Below, in pieces: positions 31,849 through 44,540 of a DNA stretch of 64,000 bases. A program made the translations under genes and the position numbers. Numbering within the stretch: the first letter of the stretch is position 1; the number at the start of each line of letters is the position of its first letter. Below the pieces are notes generated by a model. That model had not been told where the DNA came from. It searched no databases and saw only the letters and a program-made list of their open reading frames with translations. This DNA comes from Plasmopara viticola (lineage: Eukaryota; Oomycota; Peronosporomycetes; Peronosporales; Peronosporaceae). Location: NCBI GenBank assembly GCA_001695595.3, contig MBPM02000019.1, forward strand, positions 868,001 through 932,000. Reading direction: 5' to 3'.

Positions 31849-33762
31849 ATGACGCGAATATCGCTGATGCGGCCTCTTCCTCTTCTCTTCGTGTGCATAT
31901 GTGCTTATGCGACTTATGTACACAGCAGTATCGACATTGTTCATAGCTCTCCAGAAAGTATAAGCTCTGACAGTCCTGTAAGAGATTCAGAAGTAGTAAC
32001 TTCTGAGTCTCTTTGTCTGTCCGACAATGGTGAGGACTTATGTTCTTCACCTCTGCCCGCGTCGACTCCATCGACTCCAGTCTCTTTACACAATGGGCAC
32101 ATTGTGTTCGTTTCCATTGCCATCAAGGAACACGCGCAACCACTGCTCCGAGTGGCTAGCGAGATGAAAGATCGAGGATACCAAGTGGCTTTCGCTACTC
32201 ACGACTCGGGAAAGGAGTGGGTGGAAGCTTACGGTTTGCCCTTCTTATCGGCCGGAGAGATTCCTAGCACTCCCAACGAATTACGGGTGAAATTACAAGC
32301 CATGACAAAAGATGCCTCAAATTTTCGAGGAATTTTGACCATGTTTAATGATATCTACGTCCGAGCGGCAAGGCCAATGTTTGACGCATTGCTACCACAG
32401 CTCGACGACACTGGAACGAATCTGAATGCCCCTGATTTATTGGTGCTGGATATTGCTACCGTGGGGGCGCAATATCTGGCACAGAAACTCGAGATCCCAT
32501 ACATTTTGAACTCTCCGTCGCTGTTGTTTGATTTGGGCGGAGCGCCGAGCTACGTGCCTGCGTGGGGGACCGGATTTCATGAGAACATGTCGCTTTGGAA
32601 TCGATGTATCAACATTCTGTTCCCAAGATTGTTATCGGTGGCATTAACGCCGCCGTTCATGGAGCTGAACAAGATGCGGTACGAGCTGGATCTGCCACCG
32701 TTTCGGTCCCAACACGATTTGTTCAAAGGAGATCGCATCTTATTAAACACGGCGTTTGGACTTGAACACCCACACCCACTTTCACCGCTCGTGGATGCCG
32801 TAGGACCGATCATGCCGGTACCTGGTGGGACTGCGAGCAACTTGGAGCGTCAGCCACTTTCAGCAGCGTTGGGGAACTGGTTAGATGAGTCAATTGAATC
32901 CACACCATCGCTACGCCTGCGGGAGCGAAATGCAGCTCATTCTCGAGAAAAATTGACGAAAAATGAGCTCGAGGCAGGTGCTCGAGGTGTCGTGTATGTG
33001 AACCTCGGCACCATGGTGTACCTTGCCGCATGGCAGGCGAAAGCCCTGATTGAAGGACTGCTTTTGGGTAGCAAAGAGTCATCTGTCAAGGTTTTGTGGG
33101 TTCTTCCGGCCGATCAGCATAATGTTTTGCCACTTCAAGTGCCACCATCTTTTTTGATCAAAGCACCTAGCGCTTCGTTGTCCAATTTGGAGGTGCTTAA
33201 TCATCCAGCCGTCAATCTAGTCATCTCTCACTGTGGCATGGGTTCCGCTCAAGAAGCGCTCGTGATGGGCAAACCGCTCTTATGTATCCCATTTCTAATC
33301 GACCAACCGGATGTAGCGGCTCGCGTTGCGGATTCGGGAGCAGGACTCAGGCTGGACAAGAATCTCCTGTCGGCTGCGAACATTCATGCAGCAATTACCG
33401 AATTGCGTACCAATGCATCGTACTCACGAGCTGCTAAACGAGTGGGATTGTTATTAAAACAAGCAGGAGGAACTTCACGTGCAGTTGACGTGATTGATGC
33501 TGCCTTACGCTTGGGCTTTGATCATCTCGCGACGCTCAACATGACTGCTCCGTGGCACAAGACGGCGTTGCTTGATGTCTGGGCAGTCTACGCTGCTCTC
33601 ATTTGCTTGTCAGCCGTGTGCGTACGCATGCAGTGGCTGATACTCTACTACACAGTGTCCAAGACGTGTCGTCTTGTCCGCACCTTTGTCCGCGACTTGG
33701 TACACCGTGTCACATCGACGATTCAAGGTTTTAACAAATCATCCAAAGACAAAAAAGAATGA
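31849..33762 (+). CDS. UDP-glycosyltransferase (GT1 family), membrane anchored
   Basis: Single-exon frame of 637 residues. It starts with a hydrophobic signal sequence (LLFVCICAYATYVHS), then HIVFVSIAIKEHAQPLLRVA, the N-terminal acceptor-binding fold typical of UGT and sterol glycosyltransferases. The C-terminal donor-binding half has VVYVNLGTMVY, then NLVISHCGMGSAQEALVMGK (about 458-477) followed by PLLCIPFLIDQPDVAARV, which is the UDP-sugar binding signature with the HCG and DQ residues. A membrane helix near the end (LICLSAVCVRMQWLILYY) precedes a basic tail, as in endoplasmic-reticulum UGTs. The likely role is transfer of a sugar to a small lipophilic acceptor or sterol in the secretory pathway; the acceptor cannot be told. 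Length is somewhat above the usual 500-530 because of an acidic Ser-rich insert after the signal and an insert before the donor half. Confidence 0.9.
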   Translation: MTRISLMRPLPLLFVCICAYATYVHSSIDIVHSSPESISSDSPVRDSEVVTSESLCLSDNGEDLCSSPLPASTPSTPVSLHNGHIVFVSIAIKEHAQPLLRVASEMKDRGYQVAFATHDSGKEWVEAYGLPFLSAGEIPSTPNELRVKLQAMTKDASNFRGILTMFNDIYVRAARPMFDALLPQLDDTGTNLNAPDLLVLDIATVGAQYLAQKLEIPYILNSPSLLFDLGGAPSYVPAWGTGFHENMSLWNRCINILFPRLLSVALTPPFMELNKMRYELDLPPFRSQHDLFKGDRILLNTAFGLEHPHPLSPLVDAVGPIMPVPGGTASNLERQPLSAALGNWLDESIESTPSLRLRERNAAHSREKLTKNELEAGARGVVYVNLGTMVYLAAWQAKALIEGLLLGSKESSVKVLWVLPADQHNVLPLQVPPSFLIKAPSASLSNLEVLNHPAVNLVISHCGMGSAQEALVMGKPLLCIPFLIDQPDVAARVADSGAGLRLDKNLLSAANIHAAITELRTNASYSRAAKRVGLLLKQAGGTSRAVDVIDAALRLGFDHLATLNMTAPWHKTALLDVWAVYAALICLSAVCVRMQWLILYYTVSKTCRLVRTFVRDLVHRVTSTIQGFNKSSKDKKE

Positions 33763-34292
33763 GTTGATGGGAAATAGTACACAAAATAACACATTTGCAT
33801 AGATATTTTAGGCTAATTTGCTGTCTTGATCGCGCTATTGACGGCGATTGGATCTCACCCAAGAAATTACATAAGGGTAAATTTAATGACTACATGCCGT
33901 TTTTACTTTCGATTATTTACATTTCTACGTGAAATTTAGATAACCCTGTTCGAAAGAGGAGGGAAAGTGTGCTGAAGTGGCGCAATCATTGTTTGACTTC
34001 GACACATCGAGCAATATACTTACTAAAGAATAATGTGGGCTATCAACGTATTATCACGGCTTCCTGGTTGATGAGTATTGATGCGTGTCAATTACAGGAT
34101 GGCTAACGAGATGGTCAACCAGCACCAATCAAAGGCCCAAACAACATACGAATGGATTATCAACTAATGATGGTGTCTGCCATTCCGACATGGTACTCAT
34201 GATGAAAGAAGAGAAAGTCTGATTTCAAGGTAGGCGATATTGGCAGCAAACTACTGATCTAAGGATTGGCGTCTACCCTTACTATCATGACG
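33763..34292. other. Gene-free stretch
   Basis: Contains the 3' part of the UDP-glycosyltransferase transcript and then noncoding DNA. The duplicated segment shared with 51.7 kb begins near 34293. Confidence 0.5.
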
Positions 34293-34960
34293 TCGACCAC
34301 GTCTATGTTTGACGCAAGATTGTTCTCTTGGGCCCATTAATCCTACAATCTACCCACGCTATTTGTTTTGTCATTTGCTCTATGTAGCCAATGCTTTATA
34401 AGGAAGCCGGTTGTTTTGAAGCCTTTGGCTTTGAATACTGCTCAAGTATCCTCTGTACTGTACTTTGCCGACTCGTATCTTGCCACCGTGAAATGAGTGG
34501 ATGGACTCAAATGTACCACTTGTTAATTTGTCCACAGAACCTAAGAGCGATCGCCGGAGAAAGAAGTATGCGCGTGTACATCCTTTTCTTCTTTATTCTT
34601 GTTGTACTCAACCCCTGTATCGCACTCAATTTCAAGGGCGAAGCGAACAGAAATTCGGACAATATGGAGGAAGCCAGGAGTTTCGAATGGGCTGGCAGAA
34701 CTTACGGCCAAGTGAAGGCGATCGTTAATCGCTCATTTGAAGCGCTTAAAGCTTACTTTCTAAAATTGATGGAAGATTTTGGTCACGTCCGGGGAGATTA
34801 TCGCATACCAATAAGAAATGTGGCGTAGAACAATAGTGGTTTTGTAGACAATCCTATAAATCGACATGATTTGATTGACTTAAGCTCGAACTACTCATGT
34901 CGCTTGCGATACTAATACTATTTAGATAATCACCCTCCACCGGATCGGTTCCTACAATGT
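34293..34960 (+). repeat. Duplicated segment carrying a secreted-protein gene, copy A
   Basis: It matches 51695-52375 with gaps. The similarity starts at the shared TCTATGTTTGACGCAAG, includes about 270 bp before the ATG, the coding region, and part of the 3' flank (AATACTATTTAG and ACCCTCCAC in both). Conservation reaches beyond the coding sequence, so a whole gene with its promoter was copied. Confidence 0.8.
34568..34828 (+). CDS. Small secreted protein, 86 residues, paralog A
   Basis: I choose the ATG at 34568, because it heads a clear signal peptide (MRVYILFFFILVVLNPCIAL, cleavage likely after about residue 19-20) and is conserved in paralog B; the frame is open 59 codons further upstream but without counterpart there. 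The mature part of about 66 residues begins NFKGEANRN and holds the conserved EARSFEWAGRTYGQVKAI and a short helix after it. No RxLR, dEER, LFLAK or WY signature is seen and the mature part has no cysteines. A small secreted protein in an oomycete gene-poor region is an effector candidate by location and form; that is inference. It shares the core DNMxEARxFEWxGxTYGQVK with paralog B but has a shorter, different C-terminus. Confidence 0.7.
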   Translation: MRVYILFFFILVVLNPCIALNFKGEANRNSDNMEEARSFEWAGRTYGQVKAIVNRSFEALKAYFLKLMEDFGHVRGDYRIPIRNVA

Positions 34961-35152
34961 GTAATTATCGATATCGCATATCAATCAACGCAAAGATGAA
35001 TGTAGCATTATTACGAGGCCTTAAACGAATTGTCAGAAGGGGTATATGTGTGTTTGCTAGCTATAAGGGACTATAATTTAAATGTCGCCGGCCAAATGAT
35101 GATGAGTGTACAAAATGTTTTTCCGGCTGCCAGAAACTGTGATGCCTATTTT

Positions 35153-35570
35153 TCAATTGTCTTTCATAGCAGTTATTCCTTTCTCGCTGACAATTAGAAC
35201 AAAGTCTTCGAGCCGCAAATTAAGCGTTTGCATGGAGTGACATAAAATGACGTACTTGGCCTTCATTGTCCAGCTCACAATATGGTAGTACACTTTCATT
35301 AGTCGTGCGTTGGGCCTTGCCTCGATCACTGTCACATATCGACACACCAAGCCTTTTGATGTCGGATCAATTTGCATAATCTGAGCTGTGGAGGCTGTCA
35401 AAAGACCAGCTAGCATGCGGGCATTACCAGTCTGAAATTTCTTCACATTATGGCCCCTGAATAATTAAGAATTTGTATACTTTTACATAACATGCTCGAG
35501 GATTCTATCGTGATATCATCGTAGCAAGCGCAAAGTTGACTGGGGGTCTTTGTAAAGCACGAGAATTAAG
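35153..35570 (-). repeat. Old repeat, copy A (pairs with 61740-62160)
   Basis: The two regions align along their length with many changes, for example GACGTACTTGGCC here and AACGTACTTGGTC there, and GGGCATTACCAGTCTGAAATTTC against GGCGTTATCAGTCTGGAAATCTG. Copy A keeps a 97-codon minus-strand frame (35153-35446) that is broken in the other copy. The family is unknown to me; both look like remains of one coding repeat. Confidence 0.7.
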
Positions 35571-38500
35571 ATAGCGGAGAAACGACAGCAACTAAAAGAA
35601 GAAGCAGGCAGAATCGAAATGAACTTCTGCAAAGGCTCAAATGGTACATTTGACATTTCCAGTGGAAGGTATTGCCATGTAAATGTTTGAGCGGAGCAAA
35701 AGAAAACATCTGTGAACTTAACCGTAATCTTACAGCACTCGGGTCTCAGTAAGCGGCATTAGTTCACGAATGGCTGTGTATAGTCCAGAGGTCCATCTTA
35801 CTGCTGTACAAGTGTAGCTGTAAGCTGGTGCGAACTCGACGTAAGAGATTTGTTGCCCTGACTGATCAAACGGATGCAGTACTACTACACGTGATGCAGG
35901 AATAGTGTTCTTTCACGACCAAGAATAAAAAGTGTGGGGCTTGCGATGCGTAAACAACATTTTCAAGGACAAGTAAACGCTTCTGTTTCTTGGATTCATA
36001 TTAAGAGCACTGTAAAATCAGTATCTTTAATGTACACCTTGGACTTACCGCCGATCATAATAGTGACAAGTGTATCCACATTGCATTTTGTGTGCTGTAA
36101 ATACGAATAGACAAAGTGAATCAATATTTTGTTGTTAAAGATAGAGGTGGCTAAATAGCAGATAGCAGATACTTCTTTGTGCTAGCCACGGCGATATGTG
36201 CCTTTCCGCGACAAGTTTGGTACTACTTGCCTTCTTTTCGACGAGATAATGGACGCTCCTTTACTATTTACTGTTAGTGTAACTGAATTTTCGCCACTAC
36301 GACTACCGCTGCACTGACCTTGACTCCCCTATCAACGTTGTTGCCCACGCCGTTTGTATAAGTGGTACAGGTGGGGGCCACTAAAATCTGCAGGAAGTAC
36401 AGCTCTCTACTTGGTTGTGTGAAAACTACACGCTTGGACTAAATTGTCTATAGTGCGTCGCTTCATGTCGTATCATTTTGGCACCGAAAAAGGTTCCTCT
36501 CGGTCCCGAATCGAGCGACAAACCAATCGAGCCTCAAGACTGGTAATGCGTCATACAAGACAAAATGATCCGTGACTGATAAAATAGGCGTGACTAAGTA
36601 GAACCGAGTCTCGCCCGCAGGCTCTGTAGGCTCACTGTTACAAATTACGCCCTTGGATCCAAAATAATAATTATCAGAACTAGGAGCTCGGCTTCGTACT
36701 GGAGAAGACTTAAGTGTATTGTCGTTACGCTAAGTCCTTAAGAACTTGACAGCTCTCGAGACAGAAACCAGTAGCAATGTGTACACACAAGCGTACAAGG
36801 CATATCAAGTCTTGGTAGAGCCTGGCTCGTCTTATACATTCGCAAACCAGCAAACATTTGCGGTTTACCAAGATTGGATTATTGAGTACTCTAAAAGAGT
36901 GCAACGGAATGAGTCAGCTTCAGTTTGACTGGCTCATGAAACGGCTTAAAATATTTCTGAGGCTCAAACAGACAATTTAGGGCTTCCGAGAGCACATAAT
37001 TTACTATCGTTGCCACGGACAATTATGACTTGTTTCTAGCTATGCTGTGACTAAGATTGCTCGATCTTTGGACTGATTGACGGTAAAACGCCGTCGTACG
37101 AGTAGCTTATGTCGATACAGCTGGGCTCAAAACTCATGTTTTACCCCTGCTATAAGAGAAAATCCGTTGGGAAAAATACTTAGATAAAGCGCAATGTTGT
37201 GAGAAAGAAGCTTCTCTCAATTGAGATTATTAGAGAAGGTATAGATGTTTAAGCAAGTAAATGAATTTTTCTAGTAGCAGCGGCTGCCAAAGACGCTTAT
37301 AAAAGCCTTTTGGAAATGAGTAGCATAGTTCTACAGATGAGCGACTACTTCCACCAATTACGAGTACGCAAGGGAGTAACATAGGACCGCAAGACACCGT
37401 ATGCCACCTGCTGCGCGTAACATAGGTCCACTGGTAACCGCTGATTGAATTCACAGCTGGATGGCTCTGCAAATAGAGAACAAAGACGAGGTACGAAATC
37501 GATTACTCTATGTCATTAATTTTAAAAGAAAGTTTTTCCACAGCTTCCTAATATTTATCATGTTTAATTGAAATGGAGACACTGTTATAGATGTCAAAGC
37601 AATCGAACCTTGAAGAAGCTGCATTAAAAGTTGAGAAAATATCTCAGACACAATATTCCTTAAAAGTGAAAAAGTTCTCGAAGATATAAGTAGATCAGCT
37701 GTTTAAAGCCTTGTATACAGAGGGAGAACGCTAGGTCTTGGTTCACAGCTCTTGAAATGTTTCGACATGCTGTTATGCGGGTGTATATTTAGGTATCATT
37801 GCACTTCAGAAGCATGATGTACTCGCTACTTCATGCTCAATTTTCGAGCACATAAAGCTGCAAACGAGTACAAAAATTTCGAATTTTTCACCATAGAATT
37901 ATTTTTACTTCCGGCAGAGAACGCATCAATGATCTCATACTGCCATCTTGGTAGTAGCTATTGCCTGGTGACATAGTGGGAGCGACATCAACCTCGCGCC
38001 TAACTGTCCTTTTCAATTAGAATTTTGGTGGCGGCCCTTATCTGAGTATCTTTTCGAAATTCCCGGATTTCCGAGGGTGTACGTTGTACATTGCAATGGA
38101 TTTGGTCGATGAAAACTACCAATTTAAGACAAGGCAAGCGAAAAAATCCCTCACGGTGAGTAAGTGCGATTTGGATGATATGCGAGTAAGATACCCAGCC
38201 ACAAAAGCTATTAAACGCCTCGGCGACGTTTAACCGTCAATTCTTTTGTGCCACTGAGCTAACGCGAAATGACGTGCTCGTGATCTGCCGTAGAAACTCT
38301 TTACAACTGCAATTGATGACAGAGTCGATTGCGCCGCAAATTAATCTAAAAAAATTCGCGTTTATAATGTCAGAACTGGAGCCTACTCGAGACTTTTCTT
38401 GATGTTATTCGCACATTCCGGTTCTGATTCTTACAGTAGCACTTTGTATTCTCTTCGACATATTGAAGGAATGTATTGCGAAATCTGCATAGCCACCACA

Positions 38501-38780
38501 GTATTTGTGCAAGCAATCAACTTAATCTATCACTTGCGCTGGGAACGCGGCGTAGGAGGCTATATTCTTAAAATCTACTCGAACCCCATGGCTGCTTACT
38601 AAGCAGCCGAGAATATTGATTCCTTCTACATTTGTTGATGGCAAAATCAAATTTATCGGTCCCCGAGACGCAAAAAGTGTGTCTCATGTGGCCTTGATAA
38701 GCATTTAGTGCCGAAAATTGTCCTTGATAGTATCTGTGGACGGATATATCGTCGGAATATCTATATGCAGAAATATTGCC
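35571..38780. other. Long gene-free stretch
   Basis: No frame above about 80 codons and no motif that I recognise. The last few hundred bases (from about 38.0 kb) are probably the upstream part of the Gypsy relic that follows, without a readable domain. Confidence 0.45.
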
Positions 38781-39650
38781 TTGATCGGAACAATTGTGCA
38801 ACCAATCCATCCATGACAAACACTTTCTTGCCATGAAGTACGTACTAGAAAAGCTTAGAATATCATCAAGCCTATTTGGTCTTTTTAGACGATGCATTCT
38901 CAAGGACGGCGGTAAATTCTCTCACTTGACTCAAATGACACATGTTTGTCATTCTACGCGAAGTATGACCTCCTTGTAAAACACAAGTCTGGTAGGCTCA
39001 GCACGTTTGCGGATTCGCTTTCGCGCATGCCACATTATAAGTTGGCCCACTTCAGCATGGTTTAAAGCTCAATAACGTCAGGCACGTGAAAAGTATTCCA
39101 ATCAAGCGCCCATCATGCTTTTCATCGCAGTCAAATATTCGAATCGAGTTTTAGCTTTACGAAAGCAATCATAATGACATCGCTATGAGGGGACATGTGG
39201 TCCGCAATATTTTACGATAGAAGAGAGAATCAAACTCATGTCGTTGTTTGAACAAGAAACACTAATATTTTTGGAGTACGTGATACCCAAACAAGCGGTC
39301 ATCAAGGACGAAGAATACGATTAAAGAGGTCTTCAAACGTGTTGGTGACTTAATTGTTAACGTTAGTGGCTAAGCATGTGAGAAAATGTGAGGCCTGCCC
39401 AATAAATGAATTTGCGGCTCTTTTACAGAATCCGCTTCCATCCGCGAACTCTTTGAGATCCGTTGAACCCAAGTCCACTGTTGCTTTGCCGGTAAGTAAG
39501 GACCAAACGATCATACTTACGATCGTTTTCCGCCCAAGTGAGATTTTACATTTGGCACCTGTTCTAGCCAGTATAATTGTCGAACAAACAGAAAGCCTGT
39601 TTATCGATAAATTATGTAAATATACCTCCCTCAGGTTTTTGAACCTCATA
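38781..39650 (+). pseudogene. Decayed Ty3/Gypsy pol (RNase H and integrase)
   Basis: Around 38800-38860 the plus strand reads SIHDKHFLAMKYVLEKLR, the RNase H block PVHDKELLAMxYALxxxR. At 38955-39060, in another frame, is FYAKYDLLVKHKSGRLSTFA then DSLSRMPHYKLAH, the end of the Gypsy RNase H. At 39357-39640 is the integrase zinc-finger and linker (AKHVRKCEACP, PLPS) and HLAPVLASIIVEQTESLFI of the core. Stops and shifts lie between the blocks. Confidence 0.8.
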
Positions 39651-42600
39651 TGAGGACTAAGGTGCCTCTAGCACCGCTTTAAAGCTTTGTTTCCGGGCTC
39701 GATCGTGCTAGTTAGAAGAGTTCGGAGGATGATAGTGCCCAAAATCATAATAGTATTGGCCATAGACTCAGGGGCCACTTGTCCGTAAGGCTCTGCACTT
39801 TGAGTGAAGAGACCAGCCAGAAGCTCACCATAAAAGCAGCATCATTCCCACGTACTTCGCATACTTTACGATGAGACTTACTATGTTTAATCCGACTTTA
39901 GAGATCAGAGACTTCATGTCCAAAGATGCCTGCCATCTTTTTCACGGTCCTCAGTGGTCCGAGGTCGCTTTGAAAAAGCTGCGCCTGACCGTCCGAACCG
40001 ACTTTGAAAGAGTCTCAAGCGCGTATGATCTCTCGTCTAGAGATGATATCAAAGAAGCAAATTTAACGTTAGCGTATTGTTCCTCTGACGCTTTTCGAAC
40101 CTCCACGGCTAGTAGCTCTTCCATGTAAAATGCGCTGTAAGGTCGAAGCGCTTTGATGAATCCTGGAGCTTTTTGGGAAAAAGCACAGTCATCTCACTTC
40201 GCAGAAGGTACGATGGCTATTAAAAGGGCTCTGTTACAGCTGCCTGTAGACCGTTGCGATTTATGTTGGAAGCAACGGTAGCTCGTGGTCTTATGGTCAT
40301 GTGGTGTATGATTGGAGGGACCGCATACTCGCGCTCGGGAACTTACAGCCCTAGCACATAGTTTGTCTTTTTAAAATTGGTGAGACATCTCGTAGGTGAG
40401 TTGGCTTCGACCCACTCAACTGTAAGAAATACATCGAGCTCACGTACGTAATGCAGTTCCTTCCAGGTTGTTGAGACCAAGCTGGAAGAATTCTAAATCC
40501 AGAATTTTCATCTAATGGTGGAGCTGACACTGATAAATATTATCCAAAGATAGTTTTGTAATAAACTTTTGTCTTTTGGTTTCTTGTGACGCCAAGTGAA
40601 TTGCTCAAAAATTTCTCTTCGCAAAAAAAGAGCAGGCTCGTAGCCGCACTGAGATTATGGTTCCTTTTCAAACAATTTGTGCTACAAGACGCCACAAAAA
40701 GGTCCATTAAGCCTGCTTTAGAAGCATTGCCGTTAGCCCAGGGCTTCTTCACCGCCCAACAGGAATAATTGGCAATCAATTGTCGTTTTCATCGCCTAGG
40801 TCCACGGACCCCTAAGCAAGATGGGGAAGTGGGACGCTTTTAAAAGTCTTAGTGGCTCTCCGGCGGAAAGAATGATTATAGCTTACCAAAACAAACCGCC
40901 CATGCTACAAGTAAAGATTTTGTAGATTCAGCCTTTGCTAACACAGCTGCGTTAAGACGGCTTTGCTGCTTTAAGTGTCTATTAAGTAGGCATAGAGATT
41001 GGTGATAGTACGAGTGCACATACGAAGCCAAAGCAACCTTAGTTTGCCATCGTAAAAATTACCTGGCCGACTGGTATTCCTCATTTCTTCCTGTTCGGTC
41101 AAAGATATGACCAAAATGACTCTTCTTTGAGGAGTCAAAGAGCACCTTTTTCATTCAAATCAAATGAAATTAAAGCTTAGTAAGAAAGTACGTTTTAAAA
41201 TGTTTATAGACTCAAGCTTTTTGTGAAAGCCAGGCAAAGCGGCTTAAAATGCAAACACTCTTAGACCTTTATGTGGACTTAATTTCTTGCATGCTCAGAT
41301 TTAAAGGCAGACTCACGTTTTGCGATCGCTTCGATCAACACGTGTTTAAAATACAAACCTCTCATTTTATAATGCGCAGTGAAGCACCCGACATTTGCAG
41401 CTCTCGTCATTTCTGTGCGCTTTTGCTGTTGCAGTTGCTTCATCCTGGAGCGTCAATCATTACTGGTGTAGATAGCTGTGATTTTGAGACTGGCTTGTGC
41501 AACGACGAGTTTTACGAATCGTCGATGATCCTTGAAGAAGCTTACATGCACCAATCAGAAGAGTTTGAAACTACCGATTACTACATAAAGTTAACGCTTT
41601 TATAGATTAGACGATTTATTTAAAGTGATTGTCGGTTAGTCGACTTAAAACATTTGAAGTCAAGACCTGCAGCGAGAAAATACTACAACGTGTGCTTTAC
41701 CTTACTGTATAAGTACTCAGAGTGAGCCATTATCAGCGAACACAAAGAAGACGATGTCAGTTCAACTGGTAGAAGTGGTAAGCAAAATATCGCGTCTTTA
41801 AAGTGCGAAGCCGGACGATAAAGATAATATTAATAGTTGAGAGGATCAACGCTGCGGCATTCATTAAGTAGCTCGTGGACTCTCGTGAACTAGACGCGCT
41901 ATCATAGGCAGCGGTGCCGTGCGGCTCGAATTCAAAAAACAAGATTTATTGACAGATTTTTGGATGCACATGATACTAAGACGACGGAAAGCCAGCACCG
42001 ATCTCCTGCATATGCGCACCTCAAGTAAGCAAAGAAATATACCAGCCTTGCTGGTGAGTACAAGAATGCATCGCCATTGCCGCCGAGCCCGATACCGCAT
42101 TGCACGACAAAATTGATGTACTCGTCGTTACGTGACAAATGATAATTCCAGAAGGGTGACAGCTGCAAATAGCGTGTACGCGACAGCAAACATTTTGAAA
42201 AATTTACGTCAGCTAAAAGCTTGCCCAGCTACGCATTCGTTTTTAATTTATTCATTATAAGTTACGTACTAATTATTAGCGCTTCTAAAATTGAGTAAGC
42301 GCTACTGAGACTATTTAAGCTGCCAAGAATAAATATGCTAAAAGTGCAGATTAAGATGTGATGTAAAAATTGCAGTAACAGAGCGAGAACTATCGCGTAA
42401 TTTAAAGTTAATACAAAGACAAGCAAGAAGACAGGATTGCAAGGATCTGTGTCCAAAATGGAGAGCTTACGAATGCTTCCTTTTACGTAAATTTTGTATT
42501 AACGTGGCTGCGTATGGAAGCAGCCACAAAATAATTTGAACTTTAATCTCCATCCCTTTCATTGTAGATCCGACATACTTTCAAACGTGAAGTTCAGGCC

Positions 42601-43288
42601 TTATTTTAATAAAAGTTGTTTGGTGTGTTCAGGCCTATGAGTAGAGAGTCTTTTTCTTATTGTTTACCTTAACGTGCCGGTAATAGAAGTGCAGAAGTGC
42701 ACAATCAGGTTCAATTCGATTGCCACAGTGGTGCTTTGATATAGTTGCGGATCATTTAAACATGCTTGAATTATGCGTACAGGCGTTATTCCTTCAGTTT
42801 CTTGTAATGAATGACAATCAGGGTAGCAGCGCTAACTTTTTAAGCTTATTCAATGCGGAGGCGAATTGTACTTTAAATAAGCCACACTTTCATGGGATAG
42901 TACTAGTACTTGATTTGAGAAAAGTACTGATTCTATAACTGCTGGCTTCGCTGTCATCTTCTATTTACGTGTTCTTTTCGTGCTTCATCCTCAGTGTCAC
43001 AGCCAAACACGACTTTACAGGCTACCTACAGTCGACAAATGCGAGAAATTGTATCCTTGGGTCTAAGCTATGGTCTGAATCTTGGCTGAGCTCGACTTAT
43101 ACGGCAAATATGTGGAAATTTTCCAAATACTAGCGCCTTCTGATTTACAGATATATAGTACCGTGAAGGGCATCAGGTCAGACAAAAAGTTGTACCGATT
43201 AAGCTCATAGTGCACAGACAACCTTTAAATCGTTTGAACGCTTAAAGTTTGGTCCCTTATTGCGAAAAATATATACTTTCAATTGATA
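39651..43288. other. Gene-poor stretch
   Basis: Probably includes the 3' part of the Gypsy relic (to about 40.4 kb), then unassigned DNA. A 118-codon ATG frame at 41249-41605 has no match to anything I know; an internal Met starts a hydrophobic run (FCALLLLQLLHPGAS), so a secreted product is conceivable but unsupported. A hairpin with 8-bp arms (GTGGCTGC) lies at 42504-42527. Confidence 0.4.
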
Positions 43289-44540
43289 TTACACGCTTGA
43301 ATTAATAATGGAAACAGGAGTACACTTTGCAAGGTTGGGGTCGGGTAATTTGCAATAAAGAGGCTTTCTTGTTCTCTTGTGCGACGCAAGGCTACGTTGA
43401 CAACCATTTAAATTCCGATGTTGCTTTAACATAGGTGCCACACTTGGCACCACTTGTTGATAAACCTTAGCGCGCGTGAGTAGATTGTCTACTAACTTTT
43501 TCAGAGCTTTGAGATGTAGCGTCGTCATCGCCTTGCTTGCCTAAAGCGCAATATTCGCTTGATCAAAGACTTACTACTTGCCTTTGCGGTACCTATTATA
43601 TGTTCTTTTTTGTGTCGCCCAATCTGCTATGCAAGCAGAGCGCATCAAAATGTAAAAAAATATATACCTGCTAGTATCCTTAGCGAGATTCAAGTCTATT
43701 AAAGTTGGAATGTGGGTTTACGTCACAAGCCTGACGCAAATGGTGCTGATGCTGTGATTTTTTCATCGAACGCAAGAGTGAAGAAGCCAGTTACAACAGA
43801 TTTGAAATGGGAAGATTTGTGCTTATAGTAATGTCAAGGAGCATGATCTAGACGAGGCTACAGATCTCGATAGCATAGCCGGCATTCTGAAAGTAAAATT
43901 GCTAAAGACTTTGCATCAAGCTTTGCTATGCCGAAAAAAAAACTATATAAGTTTATACCGTGACTCAAGCTAAGGAGAAAGATGACCATTTGAATAAATG
44001 GATAGAGTTGTGCTGACCTTTTTGACGTTAACTGTGTCAGCTCCATTTAAGAATAGGATTTCGTGACCTGGAGAGTATTTTTGTAAAAAGAGTATACTGA
44101 TGCACGCGTAATAAATTGGATAGGACTATCGTTGTCCCTTCCCTATCATCGCCAATTATATATAGTGATTCCCGGCTGCCTTGCTCATTCTCGTGGCGGG
44201 AAGTACGATGTAGTCGACTACTTTGGTTTTTTGTGAGTGGAGGTTAAGAGAACACGGCCGATGAAGAGCGCAGCTCATGCAGCGCATGCCTGTCCAGCGT
44301 AAAGTTCGGCTCTCTTTTGAGCTCTTTCACTATGATAGCACTTGAGCTTTAAACTCTTCACGCTAAAGCATCGATTAAGCTATTCTTTTCAATTTAATGA
44401 CTCGTCGATTAAGAGTAATTGTTCTTTTCTTGAGAAACAATTACTTATAATTGACGAGTCATCAAGCTTCACCTGTTTAGCAATGCCAAAAGACATATTT
44501 ACATCTTTGGCTTTAGTATGCGAAATGTAATGACTCAATC
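43289..44540. repeat. Old repeat, copy A (pairs with 62740-63980)
   Basis: The two regions stay in register over about 1.2 kb: GGCACCACTTGTTGATAAAC against GGCACCACTTGTAGCCAAAT, GATGCTGTGATTT in both, GCACGCGTAATA in both, and TTCACGCTAAAGCATCGATT against TTCACGCTCAAGCGTCGATT. Both are noncoding today. Divergence is high, so the duplication is old. A hairpin insertion distinguishes this copy. Confidence 0.75.
44398..44461. repeat. Long hairpin, 26-bp stem with 12-nt loop
   Basis: The left arm TGACTCGTCGATTAAGAG (then TAATTGTT) pairs with the right arm 44436-44461: 23 Watson-Crick pairs, two G-U pairs in RNA, one mismatch. The loop is CTTTTCTTGAGA. The paired repeat at 63.87 kb lacks it, so it is an insertion or a local inverted duplication here. 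It could be a miniature transposon or the precursor of a small RNA. Confidence 0.85.

Noticed and set aside
34391..34567. Longer N-terminus for secreted protein A
   Set aside because: The 59 extra codons have no counterpart in paralog B and would hide the signal peptide; the start at 34568 is preferred.
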